Assembly: GCA_022702705.1 (NCBI GenBank)
Contig: CM040421.1
Coordinates: forward strand, 72,596,121-72,660,120
Source of the DNA: Papilionanthe hookeriana x Papilionanthe teres
Lineage: Eukaryota; Streptophyta; Magnoliopsida; Asparagales; Orchidaceae
Reading direction: 5' to 3'
DNA: 64,000 nucleotides
Below the pieces are notes generated by a model, which was not told where the DNA came from, ran no database searches, and saw nothing but the letters and a program-made list of their open reading frames with translations. Positions 1-10,407 of the stretch are shown in pieces; position 1 is the stretch's first letter; each line of letters starts with the position of its first letter. The position numbers and the translations under genes were made by a program.

Positions 1-494
1 TCGAAGGATTCATATTGAGATTTAAATTCATTTTGTTCGTTTTGGTGATTCAATTTCAAAAATATTTAGAGTTCGTGTCAGTTTAGAATCCATTTTGACA
101 TTTAGATTTTTTTTAAAAGAGTTCTCATTTATTTTCATTTTTCCTTTTGTTCTTTGCTCGAAGTTCTTTCAATTTAATGTCGTTTCCCAGTCAGTTTGCA
201 CAAAAAAAGAGGTGAAGGCAAAACAGGACATGGTCACTTTCATTCCAATCTTGTTGAAAATACATCATACATCTTGATCCAAAACATGATGATATTTTCT
301 TTGAGAATTTAATATCTCATACAATCCATATAAATCCAAAAAGGATTGTGTATGATTCTTCAAGTTTCTTCTAAAAGCAGCTGTCAAGATCCATGTCTGA
401 ATAGTGAGATATATGGACAATAACATCACCTTCCAAGTCCTTGGCAGAAATGCCGTATGGATGTGCATTGGAGGTGTGCTATCTCCCATGTAAC
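1..494 (-). other. Region of X downstream of the AlkB ORF, no recognised gene
   Basis: An AT-rich stretch after the AlkB stop codon. A 77-codon open frame (498-265, minus) overlaps the end of the AlkB ORF but has no recognisable motif. No polypurine tract or LTR start (TGTTGACC) is visible, so the 3' LTR of X must start to the left of the window. Confidence 0.5.
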
Positions 495-1310
495 TCACAG
501 CTCGTAAGGCCGGAGATTCTCTAACTCTGGATCTGGCTGGAAGTGGAAAGGCATTTTTCTGTCGTCCATCCTTCTGAAAGTAACAGAGATCCGCTCAACA
601 GGCACTCCTGGAATGCAATGCTTTGCGATGTCCGCTCCATTCCCTTTCAACACCATGACGGAACCTACCGGTAGTGGTATCTCTACTGGCCCTCGAAATT
701 CACCGGGGCCTGCTATCCGGAGGTCAGATCCGAACATGATATTGCACTGGTTGACAAAAGACACTGTGCAGAAAGGACTAACAAAATCATGATGGTCTAT
801 ATGTGGAGGTATGCAGTATCCCTCCTTGTAGATATTAATGATGCAGCTGTTGGGTATGCAATCTGCAGGCAACACCGTCCATGTTATCATCCTCTTTACC
901 ATTCTTTTAATAACATTCAGCATCAGATCCACCTCACTATGATGGAGTATCCCTGGTGGATTTCCTTTTCTGTCTACTGCGAAGTTGTAGCAACATCCGC
1001 ACTGGATTGTAACTCTTCCTTTCCCTGGCATCCACCTTCGGGGTTCTGAATAAGTCTTTTCCCTCAGACGACCAGCTCAGACCATTTTCTGGAGTTCAAG
1101 TATGCAGTCTACAATTTGTTGTTGTTTGTAATTTGAGAACATATCTGTATGCAGCTCGAGGCCTTCTAAGATATTGATCCTCTTGCCTCTAATTTTCTCA
1201 AAATATTCAAAAGTCTTCTTTTCAACATTCTGCATTCTTTCCAACTCATATGCTGGAATTATCTGCAATCGGCGAGGTCTAGTAACGTACTGGGGAATGT
1301 ATGGTTCCAC
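495..1310 (-). CDS. AlkB-like 2-oxoglutarate/Fe(II) dioxygenase (ALKBH9/10 type) carried by retrotransposon X
   Basis: The frame runs from 1310 to 495 with one in-frame TGA at 1077-1079. It closely resembles the catalytic half of plant ALKBH9/ALKBH10 RNA m6A demethylases. The N-terminal part has an INILEGLELHT block, then GKGRVTIQCGCCYN, then NIYKEGYCIPPHID. In the 178-residue part after the stop I see the iron ligands H77, D79 and H138, the upstream N66 and Y68, and R147 and R153 of the RISVTFR motif that binds 2-oxoglutarate. All expected active-site residues are therefore present. It lies on the same strand as X, about 1 kb after integrase, behind a retroelement-type N-terminal ORF (1259-1981), so it is cargo of X rather than a host gene. 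Identification of the fold is from sequence recognition; demethylase activity and its substrate (possibly the element's own RNA) are inference. Confidence 0.85.
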
Positions 1311-1981
1311 CCGGCACGCTCTTCTGCATGTCTTGGCTCCTCGGGGATAGTCTCTGTCGGGACATCCTCCGGGGGTGCTTTCACAACAAGACTCTTCAGA
1401 ACTGGTGCATCTGTCTGGCGTCGTGGTACTATCTCCGTTTCTATCTTCCTCGGGATTTCTTTCATCCTTTCTGCTGTACTTGGAATTGACTTCCTCCTTT
1501 CTGGTTCCTGACGAACCAATCTCTTCGAAGTATTTGTACTGACGGTAGCGACTGTCTCTTCACGCTGATCTGCTGCCAGCTTAGTCAGCATCTTGCGAAT
1601 GCGACGGTTCTTATTTCTTCGTTGAGTAGGAGTGAGAGTGGCTCTCCTCACCTCTTGAATTTCTGTAGGCATGGCGCTGACAAGTCTGCCTTCTGCTGTA
1701 GCCACCACGGACTTAACTTTCTTATCTTCTCCTGTTGCATGAGCGGTGTTTGCTTTTCTCTTTTTGCTGGTAGATGGTTGATTTGAGCCACCCAATTTCA
1801 TCACTGTCTGACTGTGGAACTCTTCCCGATTGATCGGAGTCCAATCATTTTCTTCATATTGTAGCCCGGCTGGTGTGAAGTCAGAGTCAATCTCGATCAC
1901 AGCTCCATCCCTCACCCTCTTTTCATCAAGTGCTAGATTCACGCCATTCTTAAAGTTCAGAACCAATCGCTCGTTCGACAT
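1259..1981 (-). CDS. Post-integrase ORF, N-terminal part ahead of the AlkB domain
   Basis: A 240-codon open frame of unknown function. It starts with a short block (RLVLNFKNG) followed by an acidic stretch, then a long Lys/Arg/Ser/Thr-rich, probably disordered region with TPTQRRNKNRRIRKM. Both features recur in the ORF ahead of gag in the same element (RNA order; 23045-23796: KLIFSFTNG and TRTQRRNRSRKIARM), so the two ORFs look like diverged copies of one module. It overlaps the AlkB frame by 52 nt, and a -1 shift between 1310 and 1259 would join them. Whether that is a mutation or programmed frameshifting cannot be told here. The start at 1981 is the first ATG and matches the start of the pre-gag copy. 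Confidence 0.6.
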   Translation of the reverse strand: MSNERLVLNFKNGVNLALDEKRVRDGAVIEIDSDFTPAGLQYEENDWTPINREEFHSQTVMKLGGSNQPSTSKKRKANTAHATGEDKKVKSVVATAEGRLVSAMPTEIQEVRRATLTPTQRRNKNRRIRKMLTKLAADQREETVATVSTNTSKRLVRQEPERRKSIPSTAERMKEIPRKIETEIVPRRQTDAPVLKSLVVKAPPEDVPTETIPEEPRHAEERAGWNHTFPSTLLDLADCR

Positions 1982-2299
1982 TTCGTTGTGAAAAACAAAG
2001 GATCAGGGGCTGTACTAAGAACAAGAACAGTAGAAAAAAAAAATTATTTATTAATGAAGAGCTTTAATTTGTTTATTTTAAATTTAAATAGGAGTAGGAA
2101 AAGATGAAGAAAGATCAATAGTGAGGCTCGATTTGAAAGGAAGGATAAAGACTTCATTGTCATGATTTCACATGTTTTCTTTTAACACATTTTTTTAACG
2201 ATTTTCTTTATCATCCACTTTTTATATTTATATTTTTGGGTTCGGACCCAGTCATAAGTAATTACTGTGCCTGTGCTTCTAGGAATGAGGATTCATCCT
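1982..2299 (-). other. Non-coding spacer between integrase and the AlkB ORF
   Basis: About 320 bp, AT-rich with runs of A and T, no open frame and no motif I recognise. It would serve as the leader of the AlkB ORF if that were expressed from a subgenomic or spliced RNA. Confidence 0.4.
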
Positions 2300-3341
2300 T
2301 CAAAACATCAGGTTGCGTAATACTTCTTGAGATCGTCCATTAATTGGAAGCATAGGTCGCTCTCCACGGCAATTTACAAGCTGGTAGGAACCTCCTGAGT
2401 AAACTGTCTCGACCACAAATGGCCCTTCCCAAGTCGGTTCAAATTTACCACCTATCTTGCGATGTGCAAGAATAGGTCTTCTGAGAACTAGAACCAAGTC
2501 ACCGACTTTGAATGTCCTTGGACGAACCAATTTATCATGGGCCTGGATCATCTTGGCTTGATACAGTTCCAAATTTTGCTGTGCTGAAAGTCTTTTCCCT
2601 TCCAGGCTTTCCATTTCTTCTAGTCGTAATCTGGCATTTTCTTCTGTAGTGATTTTGTTCGCAACTGCAATTCTGAGTGATGGAAGCTGAACCTCAAAGG
2701 GTAAAACAACCTTGGACGCATATACTAAGGCGTAAGGCGTAGACTGGGTGGGAGTTCTGAAAGTCGTCCTGTAGGCCCATAAGGCTTCTAACAACTTCTC
2801 GTGTCAATTTCTCTTGTTATCGTCCAAATTTTTCTTTAGGATTTGGACAAGAGTTTTATTAAAAGCCTCGGCCAAGCCGTTCGCTCTTGGGTAGTAGATT
2901 GTTGAATAACACCAGTTGATCCCATGTCTCCTGACAAAATTATTGATCTTTGTACTCTTGAACACGGATCTGTTATCTGAGATAATTCTGTGTGGCACCA
3001 CAAAAAGGTAGACGACTTGATTCTTGAAGAGTTGTAGAACGTGATGTGCTTTCACTTCTCTGAGCAGTATAGCTTCTGCCCACTTAGAAAAGTAATCTGT
3101 AGCTGCAAGAATGAAGTGATGTCCTCTTGAAGAAGGCGGTTCTATCGGACCCACGATATATGTGCCCCAAGACTCAAACAGCCACGACCCGATTGTCGGA
3201 TGTAGCACATTTGGAGGTTGATGTAGAACCACTCAATTCACTTGACACTGGTGACAACTTTTGGCAATCTTCATGCAGTCGGTCATCATTGAGGGCCAGT
3301 AGTACCCTAGTCTTTTAATCTTCATTTTCATTTTCGGACCC
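2300..3341 (-). pseudogene. Integrase of X: end of zinc finger, catalytic core and C-terminal domain
   Basis: Minus strand from 3336: the rest of the HHCC finger (YYWPSMMTDCMK, then CHQCQ), then the catalytic core (TDYFSKWAEA, HRIISDN, YYPRANGLAEAFNK) and the C-terminal domain (FKVGDLVLVL, TWEGPFVVE). Second and third catalytic residues are present as ISDN and GLAEAF, spaced D-35-E. The first aspartate, expected in WGxDxxGP, is Tyr (codon TAT at 3158-3160), so the enzyme should be inactive. In-frame TGA stops occur near 3233 and at 2804-2806. The first part of the HHCC finger lies at 16534-16600, on the other side of E1. Confidence 0.85.
3337..3341. repeat. Target-site duplication GACCC, left copy (E1)
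   Basis: GACCC stands directly before the TG of the 5' LTR and recurs at 16534-16538 directly after the 3' LTR. Removing E1 and one copy restores the integrase frame of X across the junction. Confidence 0.9.
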
Positions 3342-3777
3342 TGATCTATAAAAAATACCTATTTCTTTATGTCTTAATTCTTATTAATTTCTAAGGATAT
3401 TATGCTTTAATGAAAGGTATTTTTTGAGTTTTTGGATGTAGGTGATGTAAAAAGGTCTAAAAAGGAAAAAAGGAGCAAAAAGGAGCAAAAATGGAGCAAA
3501 ATATACAAAAGGTATAAAAAATATGGCCTGGCGCCTAGGCACCAGAAGTTGAGGCCTAAGCGCCAGACTCGATACAAAAACTGTCAAGTTTTTGACAACG
3601 TTTGAAAGACTATTTTGACGGAGTGAGCGGTTATTGGACATTCTAGAAGACTAGCAGTTGTTCCTTGATAATAGGACATGTGATACATTGCATTTGGACG
3701 CTCCAAAACGGTTTTAATCGCGAAGAGGTGCGAGCCAAAGTGAAGAGGTGCGAAGAGCTGGACGCGGTGTCCGGCGC

Positions 3778-3795
3778 CTGGCGCCTAGGCGCCAG
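3778..3795. repeat. Perfect 18-bp palindrome CTGGCGCCTAGGCGCCAG
   Basis: A perfect palindrome in an AT-rich LTR. Near copies lie at 3528-3545, 10876-10934 (cluster), 11822-11860, 14985-15023 and 15249-15266 in E1, and at 43113-43151, 43393-43430, 50643-50660 and 50872-50950 in E2. Confidence 0.9.
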
Positions 3796-3866
3796 ACAGA
3801 CCTTTTAGAAGATTCATTGAATGTGGACATGTTTTGAAAAGGTGCCTCAAGGCAACCCTTGAAGCC

Positions 3867-3874
3867 TATAAATA
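3867..3874 (+). promoter_or_regulatory. TATA box of E1 5' LTR
   Basis: TATAAATA within GCCTATAAATAGGG. The 3' LTR has it at 15338-15345. The same TATAAATAG context occurs on the minus strand in the LTRs of E2 (50554-50561, 43024-43031) and E3 (57694-57701), which supports it as the core promoter. Confidence 0.75.
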
Positions 3875-5108
3875 GGGATCCATTTCTTCAGAAAACGTGC
3901 CCCTCCCATTGTAACCCTTTCTCTTATCCACTTTAGGATCTCTCATCCTTAGAGAGAGAAATAAAGAGAGAAATTTAGGGCCACTTTTGTTTAGTTTATT
4001 GAGTTTATTTTCAAGTTGTTGCATCTGGAGTTCATTACACTGTGGAGTCAGTAGGAATCAGAAGATCTGTAGAAGGAATATTTGAGATAAGTATTTTATA
4101 TTTAATTCAAAGTTGATTTATTAAGTTTTGCTGTTTATATTCAATGTTCTCTTAGTAGTTAGTTTACTTTCTCCCTTCAATTATGAAGAGATATATAAGA
4201 TAATATAAAGATTCGATGGAGAATTGAAATTCAAAATATTTTCAAAACATTGTGATGACATTAATACCTGATCTTACTTTTCTTTTTAAATTGGCCATTT
4301 AAATTGTTAAAACCTGTTGAAGAGTTTTGAGACCTTGAAGGAGAAGAACTCATAACTTGTAAATGTCACATGAATCCTTGGGTAGTCGAAGGCCATGTGC
4401 AGGCTATTAAAGGTGAGGTGCAAATAAATAGGAAGATTAGATTTAAAGGGCATAGAATTGATAAGTTTTTAGAGTGACAGACTAAATCCTTATAATTTGA
4501 ATTATAGATTAGGAAATGGTCACTAGTAGGGCCGAACATAGCCACCCTTGGACATCTAGTAGTGTGAGTCTAGATTAACCCATTCTACTAAAGATACATC
4601 CGGACCTGATCTGTAAATTAGCCAATGTTTTTTGCGCCTGGATCAAAGGGTAAAGAATAGGAATGCTTCTATTTGGCACAATACCATAAATCAAATTCTC
4701 CAACGAATATTAAATTATCTTAAAAATCTTGGATTAATTGAAGGAAAGAAAGTTGTTTATTTTACATAGTTTTCATAAATCATTTTCTTATTATTGGTTT
4801 CTTTATTGCATCTAGTAAATTAATTTATAGTTAAATTAGAGGATAAAAAGATATTTTCGAAATATAATATTTAGAAAATTTATTACTATAATTTTTCCCA
4901 GTGGGATCGATACTGGGGTTATAAAAGAAAACCCTATATTACTTGAAACGATACGTATACTTGCGTAGTACCCCTAGTGTGTAAAATATTTTCTAAATTT
5001 TACAATATTTTGATTTTATACACTAGCCACTAATTATAAATTGAGTCAAGTTTTGGCCATCTTTTGGAAGCGAATATTACTGTGTTATTGCGGGTCGGGT
5101 CAAGTTTT

Positions 5109-5125
5109 TGGCGCCGTTGCCGGGG
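5109..5125 (+). promoter_or_regulatory. Primer-binding site of E1 (tRNA-Asp type)
   Basis: TGGCGCCGTTGCCGGGG, six bases after the LTR end. It is the complement of the 3' end of plant tRNA-Asp, the usual Athila primer. The same site is seen in E2 and E4 and, degraded, in E3. Confidence 0.9.
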
Positions 5126-5262
5126 AAAGAAATAAAATAGTTATAAATTTTTGTAAAAAAAATGTTATATTTCTGAAAATATAAAAATATAAAAAATTTA
5201 TTATATAAAAAAATTATATAAATATAAAAAAAGGAGATATATATATTTTTATTCCTTGTTTT

Positions 5263-6900
5263 ATGCGAAGATTTGGATTTGAAGGATTAATACCTTTAGA
5301 TTCTGAATTAGAAAGAACAATTAGAAAAATTAAAAAGGGAAAACAAATTCAAAAATTACAAGAAATGGCTACTTTACAAAATCCAATTGAACTTAATGAT
5401 CAAAATGTTTATAAACTATGAAGGGATTATGCTAACCCTACATTTGATGAACTTCATAGTAGTATTCAAATACCCACTGTAGATGCTAATTCTTTTGAAC
5501 TTAAAGCGACTATTATTCAAATGGTGCAAAACAATCAATTTGGTAGAACACCAAATGAGGATCCAAATTTACATCTTGTTAGTTTGTTAGAACTTTGTGC
5601 TACCTTTAAATATAATAATGTTTCTGATGATGCTATTAGACTTAGACTGTTTCCTTTTTCTTTAAGAGATAAAACAAAGATGTGGTTAAACTCATTAGCG
5701 ACTGGTTCTATTAAAACATGGGCTGAAATGGCATAAAAATTCCTTGCTAAATATTTTCCTTCTTCTGAAACTGCTAAATTAAGAAATGATATTACTTCGT
5801 TTAGTCAATTTGACAGGGAGACAATATATGAAACTTGGGAAAGATTTAAAGAACTATTAAGAAAATGTCCTCATCATGCTTTACCTGATTGGTTAATTAT
5901 TCAAATATTTTATAATGGATTAATTGAATCTTTAAAATCAATTATTGATGCTGCTGCTGGAGGTTTTTAAGGTCTAAATCATTTGAAGAAGCTTACACTT
6001 TAATTAAAGAAATGGCTAATAACAATTTTCAATGGCCTTTCGAAAGGATTAATCCTAAAAAGATGGCAAGTATTCACGATAATGAAGCCTTTTCTATCTT
6101 AGCTTCACAAGTAGCAGCAATGTCTAAGAAATTTGATAATTTTGCATTTAATATTTCTCATAATAACTCTGCTGATATTGAAGATTCTCAAACTATTGAA
6201 ACTTTACAAGCCATTGCAAGTAAAAATAATCCTTATTCAAATTATTATAATCCTGGGTGGAAAAATCATCCTAATTTTAACTAGAATAATTCAAAACAAC
6301 AATGGGGTAATAATCAATCTCATCCCACTGGAAATTGGAATAATCAAGTTAATCCAAATTATAAACCTCCTGGATTTAATAATCAACAGAAAAAGTTATC
6401 AATAGAAGAATTAATTTTACAAATGAGTAATCAATTACAAAATCAAAATACTGCTATTCATATTATTCAAAATCAAATGGGGCAAATTGCTACTTTAATT
6501 AATAACAGACCTGTAGGAACACTTCCTAGTAATGTTGAAATTAATCCAAAGGAAATTGGAAAAGAACATGAACAAGTTAAAGCTGTGTAACCTAGAAGTG
6601 GAAAGGAATTAAAAGAAAGAATGCAGAATGAAATTGAAAAAGAGATTAAGGTTGAAGAGATTGAACAACCTAAAGAAAATGTCTCTCCTAGTCAAGATCA
6701 GACTGTTATACCTGTTAATGTGGAAGTTGAAAAATCACCACCACTTTTTCCTCAAAGACTGAAACAGCAGAAATTAGATCATCAATTTTCTAAGTTCTTT
6801 GAAATTTTTAAGAAACTTACTATTAACATACCTTTTGCTGAAGCTTTGGAACAAATGCCAACATATGCAAATTTTATGAAGGATATTTTAAGCAAAAAAT
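5263..6900 (+). pseudogene. Gag of E1 (Athila)
   Basis: Starts at ATG 5263 (MRRFGFEGLIPLDSELE), the same start seen in E2 and E4. The capsid region has the Athila signature DDAIRLRLFPFSLRDK, KFLAKYFPSSETAKLRNDI and RKCPHHALPDWL. A second part holds NPYSNYYNPGWKNHPNF and, after that, an acidic stretch rich in E and K. There is no CCHC knuckle, as usual for Athila. In-frame stops occur near 5419, 5735, 6282 and 6588, and there is a frameshift near 5970, so no intact Gag can be made. Confidence 0.88.
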
Positions 6901-7888
6901 GAAAATTTGAAGCTTTTGAAATTGTTGCATTAAGTGAAGAATGCAGTGCAATAATTCAAAAGAAATTACTGAAAAGCTTAAGGATCTCGGAAGTTTCACT
7001 ATACCCTGTGCTATTGGAGAAAAATTTTGTGGAAAGCTTTATGTGATTTAGGAGCAAGTATTAATCTCATGCCATTTTCTATCTTTCGAAGATTGGATTT
7101 AGTAGATTACTCCCACCACTGTAACCCTTCAGTTAGCTGATAGATCTATCACTTATCCTAAAGGAGTTATAGAGGATGTCCTTGTTAAAGTGGATAAATT
7201 TATCTTCCCTGTAGATTTAATAGTACTTGATATGGAAGAAGGTAAAGAGATACCTATTATTTTAGGGAGACCTTTTCTAGCTACCGGACGAGCTATGATT
7301 GATGTGCAAAAGGGAGAACTAACCATGAGAGTTAATGATCAAGAAATTAAATTCAATGTTCTTAAATCAATGAAGTACCCTGATAAAGAGAAATGTTATC
7401 GAATGGATATAATTGATTATATAATTGAAAAACATTATCAAGAAAAATGTAAAGTCATTTCTGAAGAGAAATTTAAATTTTTAACTGATGAAGATGAAGT
7501 AGTAGAAGAAGAAGAGACTCATTTTATAAAAGATAATTGGGAAACTTTAGACATAACTCAAAATGATATACTTTTACCATCAATTAAAAAAGCCCCTGAA
7601 CTGGAATTAAAAATGTTACCTTCCCATTTAAAATATGTGTTTCTTGAAAATTCGTTAACTTTACCTGTTATTATTTCTTTTGAGCCGAGTAAAGATCAAG
7701 AAGAAAAACTACTAGGTGTGTTAAAGAATTTTAAGAAAACTTTTGTTTGGACTATTGCTGATATAATAGGAATAAGCCCTTCCATTTGCATGCATAGAAT
7801 CTTAATGGAAGAAAAATTTAAACCTACTATAGAATCGCAAAGAAGATTAAATCCTATCATGGAAGAGGTTGTTAAAAAAAATTATTAA
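6901..7888 (+). pseudogene. Protease and linker of E1 pol
   Basis: The aspartic protease active site (ALCDLGASIN, near 7040-7070) is readable, but a base is missing just before it. The second half is open from 7190: DVLVKVDKFIFPVDLIVLDME, then PIILGRPFLATGRAMIDV, a strongly conserved Athila block. An acidic linker follows and runs into the RT with a frame change near 7870. It would cleave the Gag-Pol polyprotein; it is broken here. Confidence 0.82.
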
Positions 7889-9150
7889 GTTGTTAGATGC
7901 TGGTATTATTTATCCTATTTCGGATAGTCAATGGGTAAGTCCTATTCATTGTATTCCGAAGAAAGGAGGTGTAACTGTCATTGTTAATGATAAAAATGAA
8001 TTTACTCATACAAGACAAATTACTGGATGGCGAATTTGTATTGACTATAGGAAATTAAATAAAGCCACTAGAAAGGATCATTTTCCCTTACCTTTCTTGG
8101 ATCAAATGCTCGATAAATTAGCTGGACACTCATATTTCTATTTTACGGATGGATATTCGGTTATCATCGATTACTTATTGCTCACGAGGATAAAGAAAAG
8201 ACAACATTTACAAGTCCTTATGGAACATTTGCTTTTAGAAGAATGCCTTTTGGTTTATGTAATGCACCTACAACTTTTCAAAGATGTATGATGTCAATAT
8301 TTTGTGATTTGATTGACAAAGGAATTGAAATATTCATGGACGATTTTTCGATCTTTGGAACTTCTTTTGAATCTTGTTTGGAAAACATAGCTAAAGTTAC
8401 GAAAAGATGTGAAGAAACAAATTTAGTTCTTAACTAGGAAAAATTTCAATTCATGGTGACAGAAGGCATTGTACTTGGTCACAAAGTATCAAAAAAAGTG
8501 ATGGAAGTAGATCAACTAAAAGTGAAAATTATTGCTGAATTGCAACCACCTACAACTGTTACTGATGTGAGAAGTTTTCTAGGTCATGCTGGATTTTATA
8601 GAAGATACATTAAGGATTTTTCTAAAATTGCTAAACCTCTTTTTCATTTATTGGAAAAAGATGCAAAATTTGAATTTAATAAAGAATGTATTAATGCTTT
8701 TAATATTCTAAAAGAAAAATTAATAATGCACTTTATCATTGTTGCACCTAATTGGAATAAATTTTTTGAATTAATGTGTGATGCAAGTGATTTTGCAATT
8801 GGAGCTGTATTAGGACAAAAATATGAGAAAATTTTTAAAGTTGTATATTATGCTAGTAAAACTCTCACTGAAACACAAAGAAATTACACTACCACTGAGA
8901 AAGAGCTTCAGTTATAGCATATGCCTTTGATAAATTTAGACCTTATCTTCTTGGTACTAAATGCATAGTTCATACTGATTATTCTGCTATTAAATATCTA
9001 TTATCTAAGAAGGATTCTAAACCTAGACTTATAAGATGGGTTTTAATTCTACAAGAATTTGATTTTCAAATAGTAGATAGAAAAGGAACTGAAAACCAAA
9101 TTGCTGATCATTTGTCTAGAATTAAAAATGATATTATTTCGAAGAAAATA
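7869..9150 (+). pseudogene. Reverse transcriptase and RNase H of E1
   Basis: RT blocks in order: WVSPIHCIPKKGG, GWRICIDYRKLNKATRKDHFP, then a frameshift near 8150, MPFGLCNAPTTFQRCM, the active site FMDDFSIFG, a stop in place of the usual Trp at 8435-8437, and FLGHAGFYRRYIKDFSKIAKPL. The RNase H part has FELMCDASDFAIGAVLGQ and, after another frameshift near 8917, VHTDYSAIKYLL and NQIADHLSR. This is the normal Athila RT-RH with several inactivating changes. Confidence 0.9.
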
Positions 9151-9169
9151 TAAATGAGAAATTTCTGAT

Positions 9170-10407
9170 GAATCTTTATATGTTATTCAAAAATACAAAA
9201 CACCTTGGTATGCTGATATTGTTAATTATTTAGTTAGCAATATTTTGCCTTATGACTTGGATAACAAATTTATTAAGAAATTTAAATATGATGCTAAATC
9301 TTATATTTGGGAAGAACCTCATTTATTTAAAATTGGTAAAGATTCTATGATTCGAAGATGTGTACCTTATGAGGAAACTTTTGCTATTATTAAAAAATGT
9401 CATGATTCTGATTTTGGAGGACTCTTTGGATAGATAAAACTGCATTTAAAATTTTAAATTCTGGATTTTGTTGGCCTACCTTATTTAAAGATGTGAGACA
9501 TTATGTGAAACATGTGATCGATGTCAAAGGATGGGAAATATATCTAGGAAGAATGAAATGCCTTTAAACTATATATTGGAAGTTAAAATTTTTGATATAT
9601 GGGGTTTAGACTTTATGGGACCATTTGTTCCATCATCTGGAAAAATTTATATTTTATGAGCAGTTGATTATGTTTCAAAGTAGATTGAAGCTGTTGCTTT
9701 ACCAAACTGTGATTCCAAAAGTGTTTCTAAATTTTTAAAGAAAATGATATTTTCAAGATTTGGAATGCCTAAGGTAATTATCTCCGATGGTGGAAGTCAT
9801 TTCGGGAATATAAGAATTCGATCATTACTACAAAAATTTGGAATCAAACATAGAATTGCAATCGCTTATCACCCACAAACAAGTGGAATGACTGAAGTAT
9901 CAAACAGAGAAATTAGAATAATTTTAGAGAAGACTCGTTAATCCTAAAATAACCGATTGGGTTGATAGACTTGATTACGCATTATGGGCTTATAGAACGA
10001 CTTATAAGACACCAATCGAATGTCACCTTACTCGTTAATTTATGGTAAACATTGTCACTTACCCGTAGAACTTGAACATAAAGCTTATTGGGCGATAAAG
10101 GAGTTTAATTTTAATTTGAATAAAGCGAGGAGAAAAGAGATTATTGCAATTAAATGAGATGGAAGAAATAAGAAATGAAGCATATGAAAATGCGAGAATT
10201 TATAAAGAGAAAATGAAGATGTTGCATGATAAGAAAATTTCAGGAAAAATTTTTGAACCTGGACAAGAAGTATTACTGTTTAATTCTTGTTTAAAACTTT
10301 TTCCTGGAAAATTAAGATCTAAATGGATTGGACCCTATATAGTTGAGAAAGTATACCATTATGGAGTTGTGGATATTAAAGATCCCAAAACAAGAAAAAA
10401 ATTTTAA
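9170..10407 (+). pseudogene. Integrase of E1
   Basis: Zinc-finger part from 9245 (RRCVPYEETFAIIKKCHDSDFGG). The catalytic core is badly damaged at 9430-9740 but readable at 9744-9941 (FSRFGMPKVIISDGGSHF, then AYHPQTSGMTEVSNREI, giving the second D and the E). The C-terminal part at 10144-10407 has LNEMEEIRNEAYENARIYKEK and RSKWIGPYIVEKVY. At least four frame changes separate these parts. Confidence 0.87.

Larger units (their letters stand above)
3342..5102 (+). repeat. 5' LTR of E1
   Basis: 1761 bp, starts TGATCTATAA and ends GGGTCA just before the primer site. It matches the 3' LTR along its length; the main difference is about 45-50 bp near 4030-4070 that are missing from the 3' copy. It contains GC-rich palindromes at 3528-3545 and 3778-3795, a TATA box at 3867-3874 and the conserved tail box at about 4905-4975. 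Confidence 0.93.

Noticed and set aside
495..1310. AlkB region as a host ALKBH gene
   Set aside because: No introns, wedged between the integrase and the missing 3' LTR of X, same strand, and led by an ORF that resembles the element's own pre-gag ORF.
3528..3795. GC palindromes as a CRISPR-like or tandem array
   Set aside because: Spacing is irregular, the units are palindromes, and they sit in LTRs and leaders of a plant retrotransposon.
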